Origin: Bacteroidia bacterium
GTDB taxonomy: Bacteria; Bacteroidota; Bacteroidia; AKYH767-A; OLB10
Reading direction: 5' to 3'
Length of the DNA: 64,000 nt
Assembly (NCBI GenBank): GCA_016788065.1
Contig: JAEUTI010000001.1
Coordinates: forward strand, 62,001 to 126,000
Part shown: piece after piece, positions 19,363-27,729 of the stretch
Layout of the letters: each line of letters opens with the position of its first letter
Position numbering within the stretch: the first letter of the stretch is position 1
Translations under genes and position numbers: made by a program
Notes under the pieces: generated by a model
Told to the model about the DNA's origin: nothing
The model's database searches: none
What the model saw: only the letters and a program-made list of their open reading frames with translations

Positions 19363-19716
19363 TCAGGCTTCCTTCAGAAATAATTTTTCTGCTTCTGATT
19401 CATTGCCGGCAATAGTGAAGATGTTATTCAGTTTGGTGATTAACATGAGTGATTTAATATTGTCTGGTACCGATGCAATGATTGCTTCTCCACCCGACTT
19501 ACGCGCTTTGGTAAGGATGGTAATTAATGTGTTCAGTCCGGTACTGTTCATGTATTTGAAACCGGCCATATCAATAACGAATTTTTTGCAATCTTTATTT
19601 AACAATTCTTCAAAGCGGTCGAACATTTCCAATGCCTGACTTTTCTCAATCAGATTTCCTGAAAAGTGAAGTACGCAATAATCCTTTTTCTCATCAATTT
19701 TGTAAGTAAATTCCAT
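19363..19716 (-). CDS. STAS-domain protein (anti-anti-sigma factor type)
   Basis: This 117-residue protein is a single STAS domain. The signature segment VIDMAGFKYMNSTGLNTL (about residues 45-62) includes the Ser/Thr position that partner-switching kinases phosphorylate in SpoIIAA/RsbV proteins. No anti-sigma kinase or phosphatase gene lies nearby, so the partner is unknown and may be encoded elsewhere. It starts 9 nt after the Fur-family gene, which indicates cotranscription. A stress-signalling role is an inference from family and neighbours. Confidence 0.85.
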   Translation of the reverse strand: MEFTYKIDEKKDYCVLHFSGNLIEKSQALEMFDRFEELLNKDCKKFVIDMAGFKYMNSTGLNTLITILTKARKSGGEAIIASVPDNIKSLMLITKLNNIFTIAGNESEAEKLFLKEA

Positions 19717-19725
19717 AATTATTTT

Positions 19726-20220
19726 TTATGATTTTATAGGGTTGTTTTTTTTGTTTGAATGAAAATGTTCACAACTGCCATCTTTGATAAGCTTGTTACA
19801 TTTTCCAAAAAGATTTAAGGAATGATGTGTAATTTTAAAATCGAGCAACTCTCCCATCATCGATTGTATTTGTTGGATACGCGGATCGCAAAATTCTAAG
19901 ACTCTTTCACAATCAATGCAAATAAGGTGATCGTGCTGCTTGAAAGAATAAGATTTTTCAAATTGCGCCAGATTCTTACCAAACTGATGCTTGGTTATGA
20001 GATTGCATGCCAGCAGATGTTCAATGGTATTGTAAATGGTAGCTCTGCTAACGCGGTATTTTTTATTTTTCATGTGGATATACAGTGACTCCACATCGAA
20101 ATGTTCATTGATGGAATAAATTTCATCCAGTATGGTGAAACGCTCCGGTGTTTTCCGAAAGCCCTTTTCTTCCAAAAAGCCTGAAAATATTTTCTTTACT
20201 GTTTCCTTGATATTGTCCAT
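19726..20220 (-). CDS. Fur-family metal-dependent transcriptional regulator
   Basis: At 164 residues this has the Fur layout: an N-terminal winged helix (residues about 15-95, with [14 protein letters not shown] as recognition region), then the metal-binding dimerisation domain with [15 protein letters not shown]. The first Cys pair (C-x2-C) is present. The second pair of classical Fur is not intact: [17 protein letters not shown] keeps the first Cys, but Leu is at the usual second position and another Cys lies further on. It could be Fur, PerR or Zur type; I cannot decide. It sits 21 nt after rsh and 9 nt before the STAS gene. Confidence 0.88.
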   Translation of the reverse strand: MDNIKETVKKIFSGFLEEKGFRKTPERFTILDEIYSINEHFDVESLYIHMKNKKYRVSRATIYNTIEHLLACNLITKHQFGKNLAQFEKSYSFKQHDHLICIDCERVLEFCDPRIQQIQSMMGELLDFKITHHSLNLFGKCNKLIKDGSCEHFHSNKKNNPIKS

Positions 20221-20241
20221 TTGGTATGATTCACTGCGAAA

Positions 20242-22470
20242 TTACTGATTAGGATCGATCCTTGTTACACTCAGGATACCATTTACCTGACCTAATTTAG
20301 CCATCAGCTTCTTAAGGTGTTCTGTATCATGCACAAACAACATTATTGTTCCTTCAAATAGCCCTTCATTACTGTCAATACTTATTGAACGCATATTGAC
20401 CTTCAATTCATTGGAAATAACCCTGGTGATGTTATTCACAACCCCTACTTCATCGGCCCCGTTAATCCGGATTCCCGCAAGGAAGGCAATTTCCTGTTGT
20501 CCGGTCCACCGCGCCTTTACAATGCGATACCCATAATTCGACATCAGCTGAATGGCATTCGGACAATTCGTACGATGAATTTTGATGCCTTCATTGATGG
20601 TAATAAAACCAAATACATCATCTCCGGGAATCGGATTGCAACATGGTGAGAGTTTATAATCAATACGATCAATGTTTTCACCGATCACCAGCATGTCAGA
20701 TGACCCTCTGACATTCTTTACAATATCCTCAAATGATTTTCCTTCAGGTTTATTGTTTGCAGGTTTAGCTTTCGGCTGACCATCTTCCGTGAAGAATTCC
20801 CGCAAATTTTTCAAATCAATAGCTTCAATAGCTATACGATGGTAAAGGTCGAGTGCTGTGGGTACTTTATAAAATAAAAGCAACTCATTAATATTGACAT
20901 TGGCGGGATCAACTTTGAGATTTCGGAGTCGGCGCTCGAGTTTCTCTCTGCCATCATCAGCCAGCAAACGCTTTTGCTCTTTTAAGGCAGCTTTAATCTT
21001 CGATTTTGCCTTAGCCGTAACAACAAAACTCAACCAGTCTTCTTTCGGATGTTGCTTGGAAGAAGTTAATATTTCTACCTGATCACCACTATGCAATTTA
21101 TGACTGATGGGAACCAGTTTATGATTAATTTTTGCACCGATACACCTGCTCCCAATATCTGTGTGTATTTCGAAAGCAAAATCAAGTGCAGTACATCCCG
21201 AAGGTAATGTTTTCAATTCCCCGGAAGGAGTGAAAATAAAAATTTCATCAGCGAATAAATTCAGTTTAAAATCATCGATGAAATCAATGGCATTTGCTTC
21301 TGCATTTTCCAACATTTCACGAATGCGATTCAGCCATTCATCAAGCGCATTTTCAGCAGCCGATTCTTTATATTTCCAGTGTGCAGCATATCCTTTTTCA
21401 GCAATTTCATCCATGCGAATGGAACGAATCTGAACTTCCACCCATTTACCACTATTACTCATCACAGTGGTGTGCAATGATTCGTAACCATTGGCTTTAG
21501 GTGTAGAAATCCAGTCACGCAAGCGATCGGGATTTGGCACGAAATAATCTGTAACAATAGAATAAGCTCTCCAGCAATCTGCTTTCTCCTGATCGGGAGG
21601 TGAATCCAAAATAATCCGAATGGCGAACAGGTCATAAATTTCCTCAAAAGGAACCTGTTGTTTCTTCATCTTGTTCCAGATGGAATTTATGGATTTAGGC
21701 CGGCCTTTTATTTCAGCCTTGAAACCCATTCTCGCAAATTCATCTTTTAACGGTCTGATGAACTCATGAATGAAACGGTCGCGATCTTTCTTTGTCTGTT
21801 GCAGCTTGGTTGCAATGGTTCGGTAGACTTCAGGCTCTGTATATTTCAGAGCAAGATCATCGAGTTCCGTTTTCATTGCATATAGCCCTAACCTGTGAGC
21901 TAATGGAGCATACAAATAGGCGGTTTCTGAAGCAATCTTTAATTGCTTTTCTTCCGGAAGAGAACCTAAAGTCCGCATGTTATGCATGCGATCGGCCAAC
22001 TTTATCAGAATTACACGAACATCATCAGAAAGTGTTAATAACATCTTCCTGAAATTCTCAGCCTGCAAAGAACTGGTCTGATCAAATACTCCGGAAATTT
22101 TGGTTAATCCGTCAATGATTTTCTCAACCTTCGGACCAAACAAACCACGGATATCTTCCAGCGAAAGATGCGTATCTTCAACTACATCATGCAAGAGTGC
22201 GCAAACAATAGAGGTAGCCCCCAAACCTATTTCCTCAGCAGCAATTTGTGCAACTGCTATCGGATGGTAAATATAGGGTTCTCCGGACCGGCGACGCATA
22301 CTTTTATGGGCTTCGAGAGCAGTATCGAATGCAAGCCTGATCAGTTTCCTGTCGTGCTTATCGATATTATTCCGACATGCCCTCAATAAAGAGCGATACC
22401 TTTTTAAAATTTCTTTGTTCTCTGCTTCAGCATCCAGCAATGAGGCAGCAGACCTGGTTTCGTCTTGCAA
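20242..22470 (-). CDS. rsh: RelA/SpoT-type (p)ppGpp synthetase/hydrolase
   Basis: The 742-residue protein makes and degrades the alarmone (p)ppGpp. An HD hydrolase domain (about residues 30-190) contains ALLHDVVEDT and an intact HD pair. The synthetase domain (about 235-360) contains GRPKSINSIWNKMKKQ and YDLFAIRII. Then come TGS (EIFIFTPSGELKTLPSG, about 405-465), a Cys-containing helical region (CCNPIPGDDVFGF) and a C-terminal ACT domain (about 665-740). Length fits a long bifunctional Rsh. The start is TTG at 22470: an in-frame TAA lies just upstream and there is no suitable ATG nearby. It heads the cluster running through purA to the OstA-like gene. Confidence 0.95.
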   Translation of the reverse strand: MQDETRSAASLLDAEAENKEILKRYRSLLRACRNNIDKHDRKLIRLAFDTALEAHKSMRRRSGEPYIYHPIAVAQIAAEEIGLGATSIVCALLHDVVEDTHLSLEDIRGLFGPKVEKIIDGLTKISGVFDQTSSLQAENFRKMLLTLSDDVRVILIKLADRMHNMRTLGSLPEEKQLKIASETAYLYAPLAHRLGLYAMKTELDDLALKYTEPEVYRTIATKLQQTKKDRDRFIHEFIRPLKDEFARMGFKAEIKGRPKSINSIWNKMKKQQVPFEEIYDLFAIRIILDSPPDQEKADCWRAYSIVTDYFVPNPDRLRDWISTPKANGYESLHTTVMSNSGKWVEVQIRSIRMDEIAEKGYAAHWKYKESAAENALDEWLNRIREMLENAEANAIDFIDDFKLNLFADEIFIFTPSGELKTLPSGCTALDFAFEIHTDIGSRCIGAKINHKLVPISHKLHSGDQVEILTSSKQHPKEDWLSFVVTAKAKSKIKAALKEQKRLLADDGREKLERRLRNLKVDPANVNINELLLFYKVPTALDLYHRIAIEAIDLKNLREFFTEDGQPKAKPANNKPEGKSFEDIVKNVRGSSDMLVIGENIDRIDYKLSPCCNPIPGDDVFGFITINEGIKIHRTNCPNAIQLMSNYGYRIVKARWTGQQEIAFLAGIRINGADEVGVVNNITRVISNELKVNMRSISIDSNEGLFEGTIMLFVHDTEHLKKLMAKLGQVNGILSVTRIDPNQ

Positions 22471-22491
22471 AATAGGTTAATTCTTATGCTT

Positions 22492-22499
22492 CAAAAATA
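22492..22499 (-). promoter_or_regulatory. Putative -7 box (TATTTTTG) for rsh
   Basis: TATTTTTG on the minus strand fits TAnnTTTG and lies 22 nt before the TTG start of rsh. No TTG is found at the expected -33 spacing, so this is a weak prediction. Confidence 0.35.
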
Positions 22500-22512
22500 A
22501 CAAATCCCAGCC

Positions 22513-23553
22513 TTAATTGGCAGCCATGCTCGGTGTTTTTTTCCTCGCCAGAATTGAGAAATCACTTTCGAACTTACGAATGGTATTTTTCAGACGTCCT
22601 AATCCTGTCACTTCCATCTCCACAACATCGTTTTCCTGCAACCATTGTGGTTTGAAGTTTTTGGGATCATTCAACATCCCGGTTCCATTGAGCTCCAAAA
22701 AGCAACCGGTACCTACTGTACCTGAACCAATTATATCACCCGGATAAAGATAAGTACCATAAGAAGCACGCTCAATTAATTCCTCAAATGTCCAGTCCAT
22801 ATCACCGGTATTACCCTGAGAAACCTGAACACCATTGACCCAACATTTCATGTCGAGGTTATAATTGGTTCCTGTATGACCTTCTTTCGCCGGGATTTTA
22901 TAAGAATCAAGCTCATCAACAGTGACCAACATTGGACCAACTGCCGATGCAAAATCTTTTCCTTTGGCAGGTCCCAGATTTAGCTTCATTTCTTCCATTT
23001 GCAAAGTCCTGGCGCTCAAATCGTTAAAAATGGTATAGCCGGCAATGTAACTATGTGCTTCTTCAGCTTTGATGTTAATGCCCTTTTTACCGATGATACA
23101 TGCCCATTCAAGTTCAAAATCGAGTTTGTCAAAATGATCCGGCATGCAATAGACTTCCCCGGGTCCAATTACAGAACGGTGATTGTTGAAATAGAAAATC
23201 GGATATTCATCGAATTCCTTAATCATTTCAACACCGCGGTTTCTGCGGGCAGCTTCCACATGTTGTCTGAAAGCATAACCATCCCGTAAGGAGGCAGGCC
23301 TGGTAATTGGTGCAAGGATGTTTAACTTGTCCATTTCCATGGATTTAGTACCCATTAAACCGGATTTAATCAGGTTATCAATTTCCCTCGCAACTGACAT
23401 TACATGAGGACCAGCTTTCAAAAAGTCCTTCATGTTATCAGGCATTTTTAAGGCACTTTTTACAGATGCCGCTAATTTCAGATTGTAGACCCTGTTATTG
23501 ATAACAAGGCCAATCTGTTCTTTGCCGAACTCTAAATAAGTAACTAATTTCAT
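22513..23553 (-). CDS. Fumarylacetoacetate hydrolase (FAH) family protein
   Basis: At 346 residues this belongs to the FAH superfamily, whose members cleave C-C bonds in diketo acids or isomerise related compounds with a bound divalent metal. Metal-ligand regions are visible in DFELEWACIIGKKG and TIFNDLSAR, and a typical YPGDIIGSGTVGTG segment is near residues 270-285. Homogentisate dioxygenase lies about 2.8 kb away on the other strand, so fumarylacetoacetase or a nearby step of tyrosine breakdown is a reasonable guess; acylpyruvase-type activity cannot be excluded. A good promoter lies 42 nt upstream. The gap to rsh is 42 nt. Confidence 0.85.
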   Translation of the reverse strand: MKLVTYLEFGKEQIGLVINNRVYNLKLAASVKSALKMPDNMKDFLKAGPHVMSVAREIDNLIKSGLMGTKSMEMDKLNILAPITRPASLRDGYAFRQHVEAARRNRGVEMIKEFDEYPIFYFNNHRSVIGPGEVYCMPDHFDKLDFELEWACIIGKKGINIKAEEAHSYIAGYTIFNDLSARTLQMEEMKLNLGPAKGKDFASAVGPMLVTVDELDSYKIPAKEGHTGTNYNLDMKCWVNGVQVSQGNTGDMDWTFEELIERASYGTYLYPGDIIGSGTVGTGCFLELNGTGMLNDPKNFKPQWLQENDVVEMEVTGLGRLKNTIRKFESDFSILARKKTPSMAAN

Positions 23554-23595
23554 TTTTTTAAGGTTTTAAAAAAGTGTGTGTTTTGATAGATTGAA

Positions 23596-23623
23596 CAAAT
23601 TTAGGATTTTTTCAATCGGACAA
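23596..23623 (-). promoter_or_regulatory. Putative promoter of the FAH-family gene
   Basis: On the minus strand, TTG (23623-23621), a 17-nt spacer and TAAATTTG (23603-23596) fit the Bacteroidota -33/-7 promoter. The start codon lies about 43 nt downstream of the box. Confidence 0.6.
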
Positions 23624-23703
23624 ACAGAAAAAATAAAAAAATGCACCATGATGTAGGTACATGAAAATTACTAATTAATTGTTTATGAAAACAATAAGCA
23701 ATA

Positions 23704-26169
23704 TTATCTTTTTTTCACTTTTATCCGATCCCTGAATTTACGAATAGTTTCTTCCCGTTTATCGCGGATTTTCTTCAACGGATTATATTTGAAATGTAAT
23801 TCTCCTTTTTCGTCTGTTTCTGCCTTGATATATACATTCATTCCTTTTTCACCCTCATCGGAAACATTCTCAGAAATTTCTTCCCAATCACGCCTTTGCA
23901 GATTCGATAAAGGAACCTGAATATCCATATCGGCTCTACCATCGAGAAAATAGGCACCTTCAACATACATTTCCATAACAGAAGAATTAATTTTCATTCT
24001 TTCAAAATGAATCTGATTACCTGTGACTGTAAATTCATTTGTTAATTCCGAGAATTTAATCTCCGTAAAATCACGTTTTCTAAATATCAGTTTCGATAAT
24101 TTTCCAAGCGGCTGAAATCCTTTCAACTCTCCATTTTTTATGGAAAGTTGTGTCGTTCCCTTGAGCGATTTCTGGCTGATAACAGCCTTATTGTTCATCT
24201 GAAATTCGAGCTTTACACTTGCATCCAGCATTCCCACAATATTTTTGTCGGTGACCGATTTTTGTGAAAAATTTCCAAAAGCAATAAAAATTTTATTGAT
24301 GTCAACATGCTCCATCTCCGCACTCATACTCACATCATTTCTTACTGGTGAAACTTCTTTCATGGTGCCGGTTAGTGATACTTTTCCATCGGCATGCATG
24401 CAAGAAATATTATTGATATACCAAACATTATCTATGAGCTTCATGCCACCTTTTATTGCAGAAGCATTGAAAGTTTTATACTTCAGTTCTTTAACATCTA
24501 ACGACATGTTCAATCTGGAATCATTCAGTAAACGATCAGCTTTCCGACCGGCATTTGCAAGTGTGAGGTCTGCAGAAGCTACGGCACCCACTTTCTTTCT
24601 TTCCGTAAGAAATCCTGTGAAATCTGCAAGATCAATGAAGTCTGATTTAATATTCCAGTTTAATTCCGGTTTCCCTTTTAAACTATCAGCAAGAGTAAAA
24701 ATACCGGGTGCACTTCCTTTCATATTCAATTTACTTTTCCCGGTTACACAGGATAACTGATCAACAATAATACCCGAACCATCAAATCTTATTTTGGCAT
24801 TTATGTTATTAAATGGCATCGACCGGGGACCATACATAACGGCGCCATTATTTATGATAACACCTCCGGTAATGTCAGCATGCAGACCTGTTTTATCAGG
24901 ATTGGCTATTAATTTAAAATCGAGTTTGCCGTTTCCTGATGAGAAATTATATAAACCGGAACCCGACAATTTACTGACTGCTTTCAAAGGGAAATCAGAT
25001 GTAACATTGGTAACAACTAGTGGATGAATTAGGTTCGTGATTTGAATCAAATCAGATCGAAATGGAATACCTTGCCATGATGCCTGAAAATTAGTTACTG
25101 TTATAATCGAATTGGTATCGGAGCATGCAAGTTCTTTCTTCCATTGATTGTTGAATGCACCATTCATTGCAACCGATTGCAATGGTGTTTTGTCATAAGT
25201 TAAACTGTTTGATTTTGTTATAAAACTGGCCGAAATATTAGGTACATTACCATATTTCATAGAGCCTGAAATCAGGACATCAAGTTGAAGTGGCTTATCG
25301 AAATCAAATATCTTTAAACGTTGTTGAATACGACCCGGAAGTAAATTTACCACTTCTGAAAACTGAACGCGATTCGATTTAAATTCCAGATTAAATTGAG
25401 AACGATTTAAATCGAATGAACCCTGATTATCGAATGCATTTCCATTCAGATAAATTGTATTTTCAGGAACAGTCAGCAAACGATTTCGTGAATCATACCG
25501 CAATTCAGTCAACTGGTCAAAACTGGTATTCACTGCAAACAATCCTTTTCGTGTATTGAAGCCTAACATCTTCAAAATTCCTTTCCCTTTCAAGGAAAAA
25601 ATATGCATGGTACTATCAGACTGAATTCCTGCATTAAGCTCTTCTGCAACAATATTAAAATATTTAAATTTAGTTTGATCGCGGTAAATGAGCTGCATAT
25701 TTCTCAGCTCGATTTTCTTCAATGTTGTCGTGAACGAATTCGCTGATTTTCCTGAATTAAAAAGATATTTGTTCGAATAACCCAATGAATCGGTGAATAG
25801 ATTAAATCTCCCGTTTTCCAGCAACAATTTATCTATTACAATCTTAGATGAAAAAAGATCTTTTATATTTATCCTCACAAAGGCATTTTCAGCCTTCAAA
25901 GCCTCTGTCTGGTGTTTGTTATACAGAGAATCACGGATAGTTAAACCTTTTAAATTTATAGAAGTGGATGGAAAATATTTTATAAAACTGAATGCAGTAC
26001 CCTCTACCATAACCACACCGTTCATTTCGTTACCAAGCGCACTTAAAATACCGTTTACAATTTTATCTTTATTAAAATAAACATAGGTAAACGACCCTCC
26101 TGCAACCAATGCCAGCAGTAAAAATATTACTATAAATCCACGAATAAAAAATCGGATCACCTTATTCAC
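23704..26169 (-). CDS. AsmA-like outer-membrane assembly/lipid transport family protein
   Basis: The 821-residue protein has one N-terminal membrane helix (about residues 7-30) and then a long beta-rich region without cysteines of note. The C-terminal part (about 590-790) resembles the AsmA C-terminal region, with IKNGELKGFQPLGKLSKL and a closing DIQVPLSNLQRRDW segment; it ends in a strongly basic tail (IRKFRDRIKVKKR). AsmA-like proteins are anchored in the inner membrane and thought to bridge the periplasm and move phospholipids to the outer membrane. It separates the FAH-family gene from hmgA and shows no evident link to either. Confidence 0.8.
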   Translation of the reverse strand: MNKVIRFFIRGFIVIFLLLALVAGGSFTYVYFNKDKIVNGILSALGNEMNGVVMVEGTAFSFIKYFPSTSINLKGLTIRDSLYNKHQTEALKAENAFVRINIKDLFSSKIVIDKLLLENGRFNLFTDSLGYSNKYLFNSGKSANSFTTTLKKIELRNMQLIYRDQTKFKYFNIVAEELNAGIQSDSTMHIFSLKGKGILKMLGFNTRKGLFAVNTSFDQLTELRYDSRNRLLTVPENTIYLNGNAFDNQGSFDLNRSQFNLEFKSNRVQFSEVVNLLPGRIQQRLKIFDFDKPLQLDVLISGSMKYGNVPNISASFITKSNSLTYDKTPLQSVAMNGAFNNQWKKELACSDTNSIITVTNFQASWQGIPFRSDLIQITNLIHPLVVTNVTSDFPLKAVSKLSGSGLYNFSSGNGKLDFKLIANPDKTGLHADITGGVIINNGAVMYGPRSMPFNNINAKIRFDGSGIIVDQLSCVTGKSKLNMKGSAPGIFTLADSLKGKPELNWNIKSDFIDLADFTGFLTERKKVGAVASADLTLANAGRKADRLLNDSRLNMSLDVKELKYKTFNASAIKGGMKLIDNVWYINNISCMHADGKVSLTGTMKEVSPVRNDVSMSAEMEHVDINKIFIAFGNFSQKSVTDKNIVGMLDASVKLEFQMNNKAVISQKSLKGTTQLSIKNGELKGFQPLGKLSKLIFRKRDFTEIKFSELTNEFTVTGNQIHFERMKINSSVMEMYVEGAYFLDGRADMDIQVPLSNLQRRDWEEISENVSDEGEKGMNVYIKAETDEKGELHFKYNPLKKIRDKREETIRKFRDRIKVKKR

Positions 26170-26292
26170 TTAGTATTCAGTTATTAAAATTTCCTGCTAA
26201 GGTACATTGCATCCATGCTATCGTGGTCAAATTTCTACAAATATTTCGAAGTTCATTTAAACTGGCACCGTTAATATCCATTTGAATTTGCT

Positions 26293-26300
26293 TAAATTTG
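26293..26300 (+). promoter_or_regulatory. Putative -7 box (TAAATTTG) for hmgA
   Basis: TAAATTTG fits TAnnTTTG and lies 22 nt before the hmgA ATG. No clean TTG occurs at the -33 spacing. Confidence 0.42.
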
Positions 26301-26322
26301 TGGATTCACTAACCAATAAACC

Positions 26323-27480
26323 ATGCCTCAATATCATTCACTCGGACAAATCCCGCACAAGCGGCATACTCAGTTCCGGAAACCCAACGGAGAATTATAC
26401 AGCGAAGAACTCTTTTCTACACACGGATTTTCAAATGTTTACTCACTGATATACCATCTTTATCCTCCTACAATAGTGAAAGAACTGGGACCGGTTTTTT
26501 CACGAGAGCCAAAGATATCTCACCAACGATTCCTCCGTCATTATAGTCTGCTTGGCTTTAAAATTGCCCCGGAAGATGATTATATTATGAGTAAAAAGCC
26601 GGTACTGGTCAATAATGACCTTCAAATTTCATTGGCTGCTCCCAGAAAGTCAATTACAGACTACTTTCTTAAAAATGCAGATGCCGACGAGCTCATTTTT
26701 GTTCATGAAGGATCTGGTGTTATGCATTCCCTTTATGGAAGCATTGAATTTGGTTATGGCGATTATCTGATTATCCCAAGAGGAACTATCTTTCAACTTC
26801 ATTTCCACACCGAAAATAACCGGTTGCTTATTGTAGAATCATTTAGTCCGATTGAAATCCCGAAGCGGTATCGTAATGAATACGGTCAGTTTGAAGAGCA
26901 CGCTCCCTTTTGTGAACGCGATATTCGTCGCCCTCAAAACCTGCAAACTTTTGATCAAACAGGTGATTTTAAAGTACTTATTAAAAAACAAGGAATCGTA
27001 TATACCTATATTTATGCTACCCACCCGTTTGATGCGATAGGTTGGGATGGGAATAATTACCCCTGGGCTTTTTCAATTCACGATTTTGAACCAATTACAG
27101 GAAGAGTACATCAACCACCTCCGGTGCATCAAACCTTTGAAGCGCACAATTTTGTGATATGTTCGTTTGTGCCTCGTTTGTATGATTATCATCCTCAAGC
27201 TATTCCGGCCCCGTACAACCACAGCAATATCGATTCAGATGAAGTTTTATATTATGTGGATGGTGATTTCATGAGCCGGAAAAATGTGGAACGCGGACAA
27301 ATTACGCTCCATCCGGGCGGCATTCCCCATGGACCTCATCCCGGGACTGTTGAAAAATCGATCGGTGCCAAAGAAACGAAAGAGCTGGCGGTGATGATTG
27401 ATACCTTCAAACCCTTGTGGCTCACCGAAGAGGCATTGAAAATAAGCGACGATTCGTACTATCAATCCTGGTTACATTAA
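26323..27480 (+). CDS. hmgA: Homogentisate 1,2-dioxygenase
   Basis: The 385-residue enzyme opens the ring of homogentisate with O2 and non-haem iron, giving maleylacetoacetate in tyrosine/phenylalanine catabolism. The C-terminal cupin holds the expected iron ligands: NHSNIDSDEVLYYVDGDF supplies the His and Glu region, and LHPGGIPHGPHPG the later His. An N-terminal cupin segment (HEGSGVMHSLYGSIEFGYGD) is also typical. It is shorter than the mammalian enzyme (about 445). A hydrolase of the FAH family lies on the opposite strand beyond the AsmA-like gene and could act two steps later. Confidence 0.93.
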   Translation: MPQYHSLGQIPHKRHTQFRKPNGELYSEELFSTHGFSNVYSLIYHLYPPTIVKELGPVFSREPKISHQRFLRHYSLLGFKIAPEDDYIMSKKPVLVNNDLQISLAAPRKSITDYFLKNADADELIFVHEGSGVMHSLYGSIEFGYGDYLIIPRGTIFQLHFHTENNRLLIVESFSPIEIPKRYRNEYGQFEEHAPFCERDIRRPQNLQTFDQTGDFKVLIKKQGIVYTYIYATHPFDAIGWDGNNYPWAFSIHDFEPITGRVHQPPPVHQTFEAHNFVICSFVPRLYDYHPQAIPAPYNHSNIDSDEVLYYVDGDFMSRKNVERGQITLHPGGIPHGPHPGTVEKSIGAKETKELAVMIDTFKPLWLTEEALKISDDSYYQSWLH

Positions 27481-27666
27481 ATTGAAATACAATACCTTAA
27501 AAATAGTCAGTCCGATTTCAACTCAAACCGGAATCATTTCTGGTACACATGCAACGTTCAAACTCCCTGCTTCGTCTTAGCAGGTGGCGATTGCCTTAAA
27601 CAGGTAAACCAGTTTCTGTTAATTACTAAAATTTATCACGAATGCCGGATGATAAAAGTAAATTCG

Positions 27667-27674
27667 TATTTTTG
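27667..27674 (+). promoter_or_regulatory. Putative -7 box (TATTTTTG) for the multi-module secreted protein
   Basis: TATTTTTG fits TAnnTTTG and lies 55 nt before the ATG at 27730. No clear -33 TTG is present. The rest of the 27481-27729 gap shows no gene. Confidence 0.42.
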
Positions 27675-27729
27675 AACCACTAATCATAAAAACAACCAAC
27701 CTAAAGCATATTCTGAACAACCTAAAATC

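Noticed and set aside
24245-24760. 171-codon plus-strand frame opposite the AsmA-like gene
   Set aside because: The minus-strand frame has a clear domain layout and membrane anchor; the plus-strand product has no motif or promoter.
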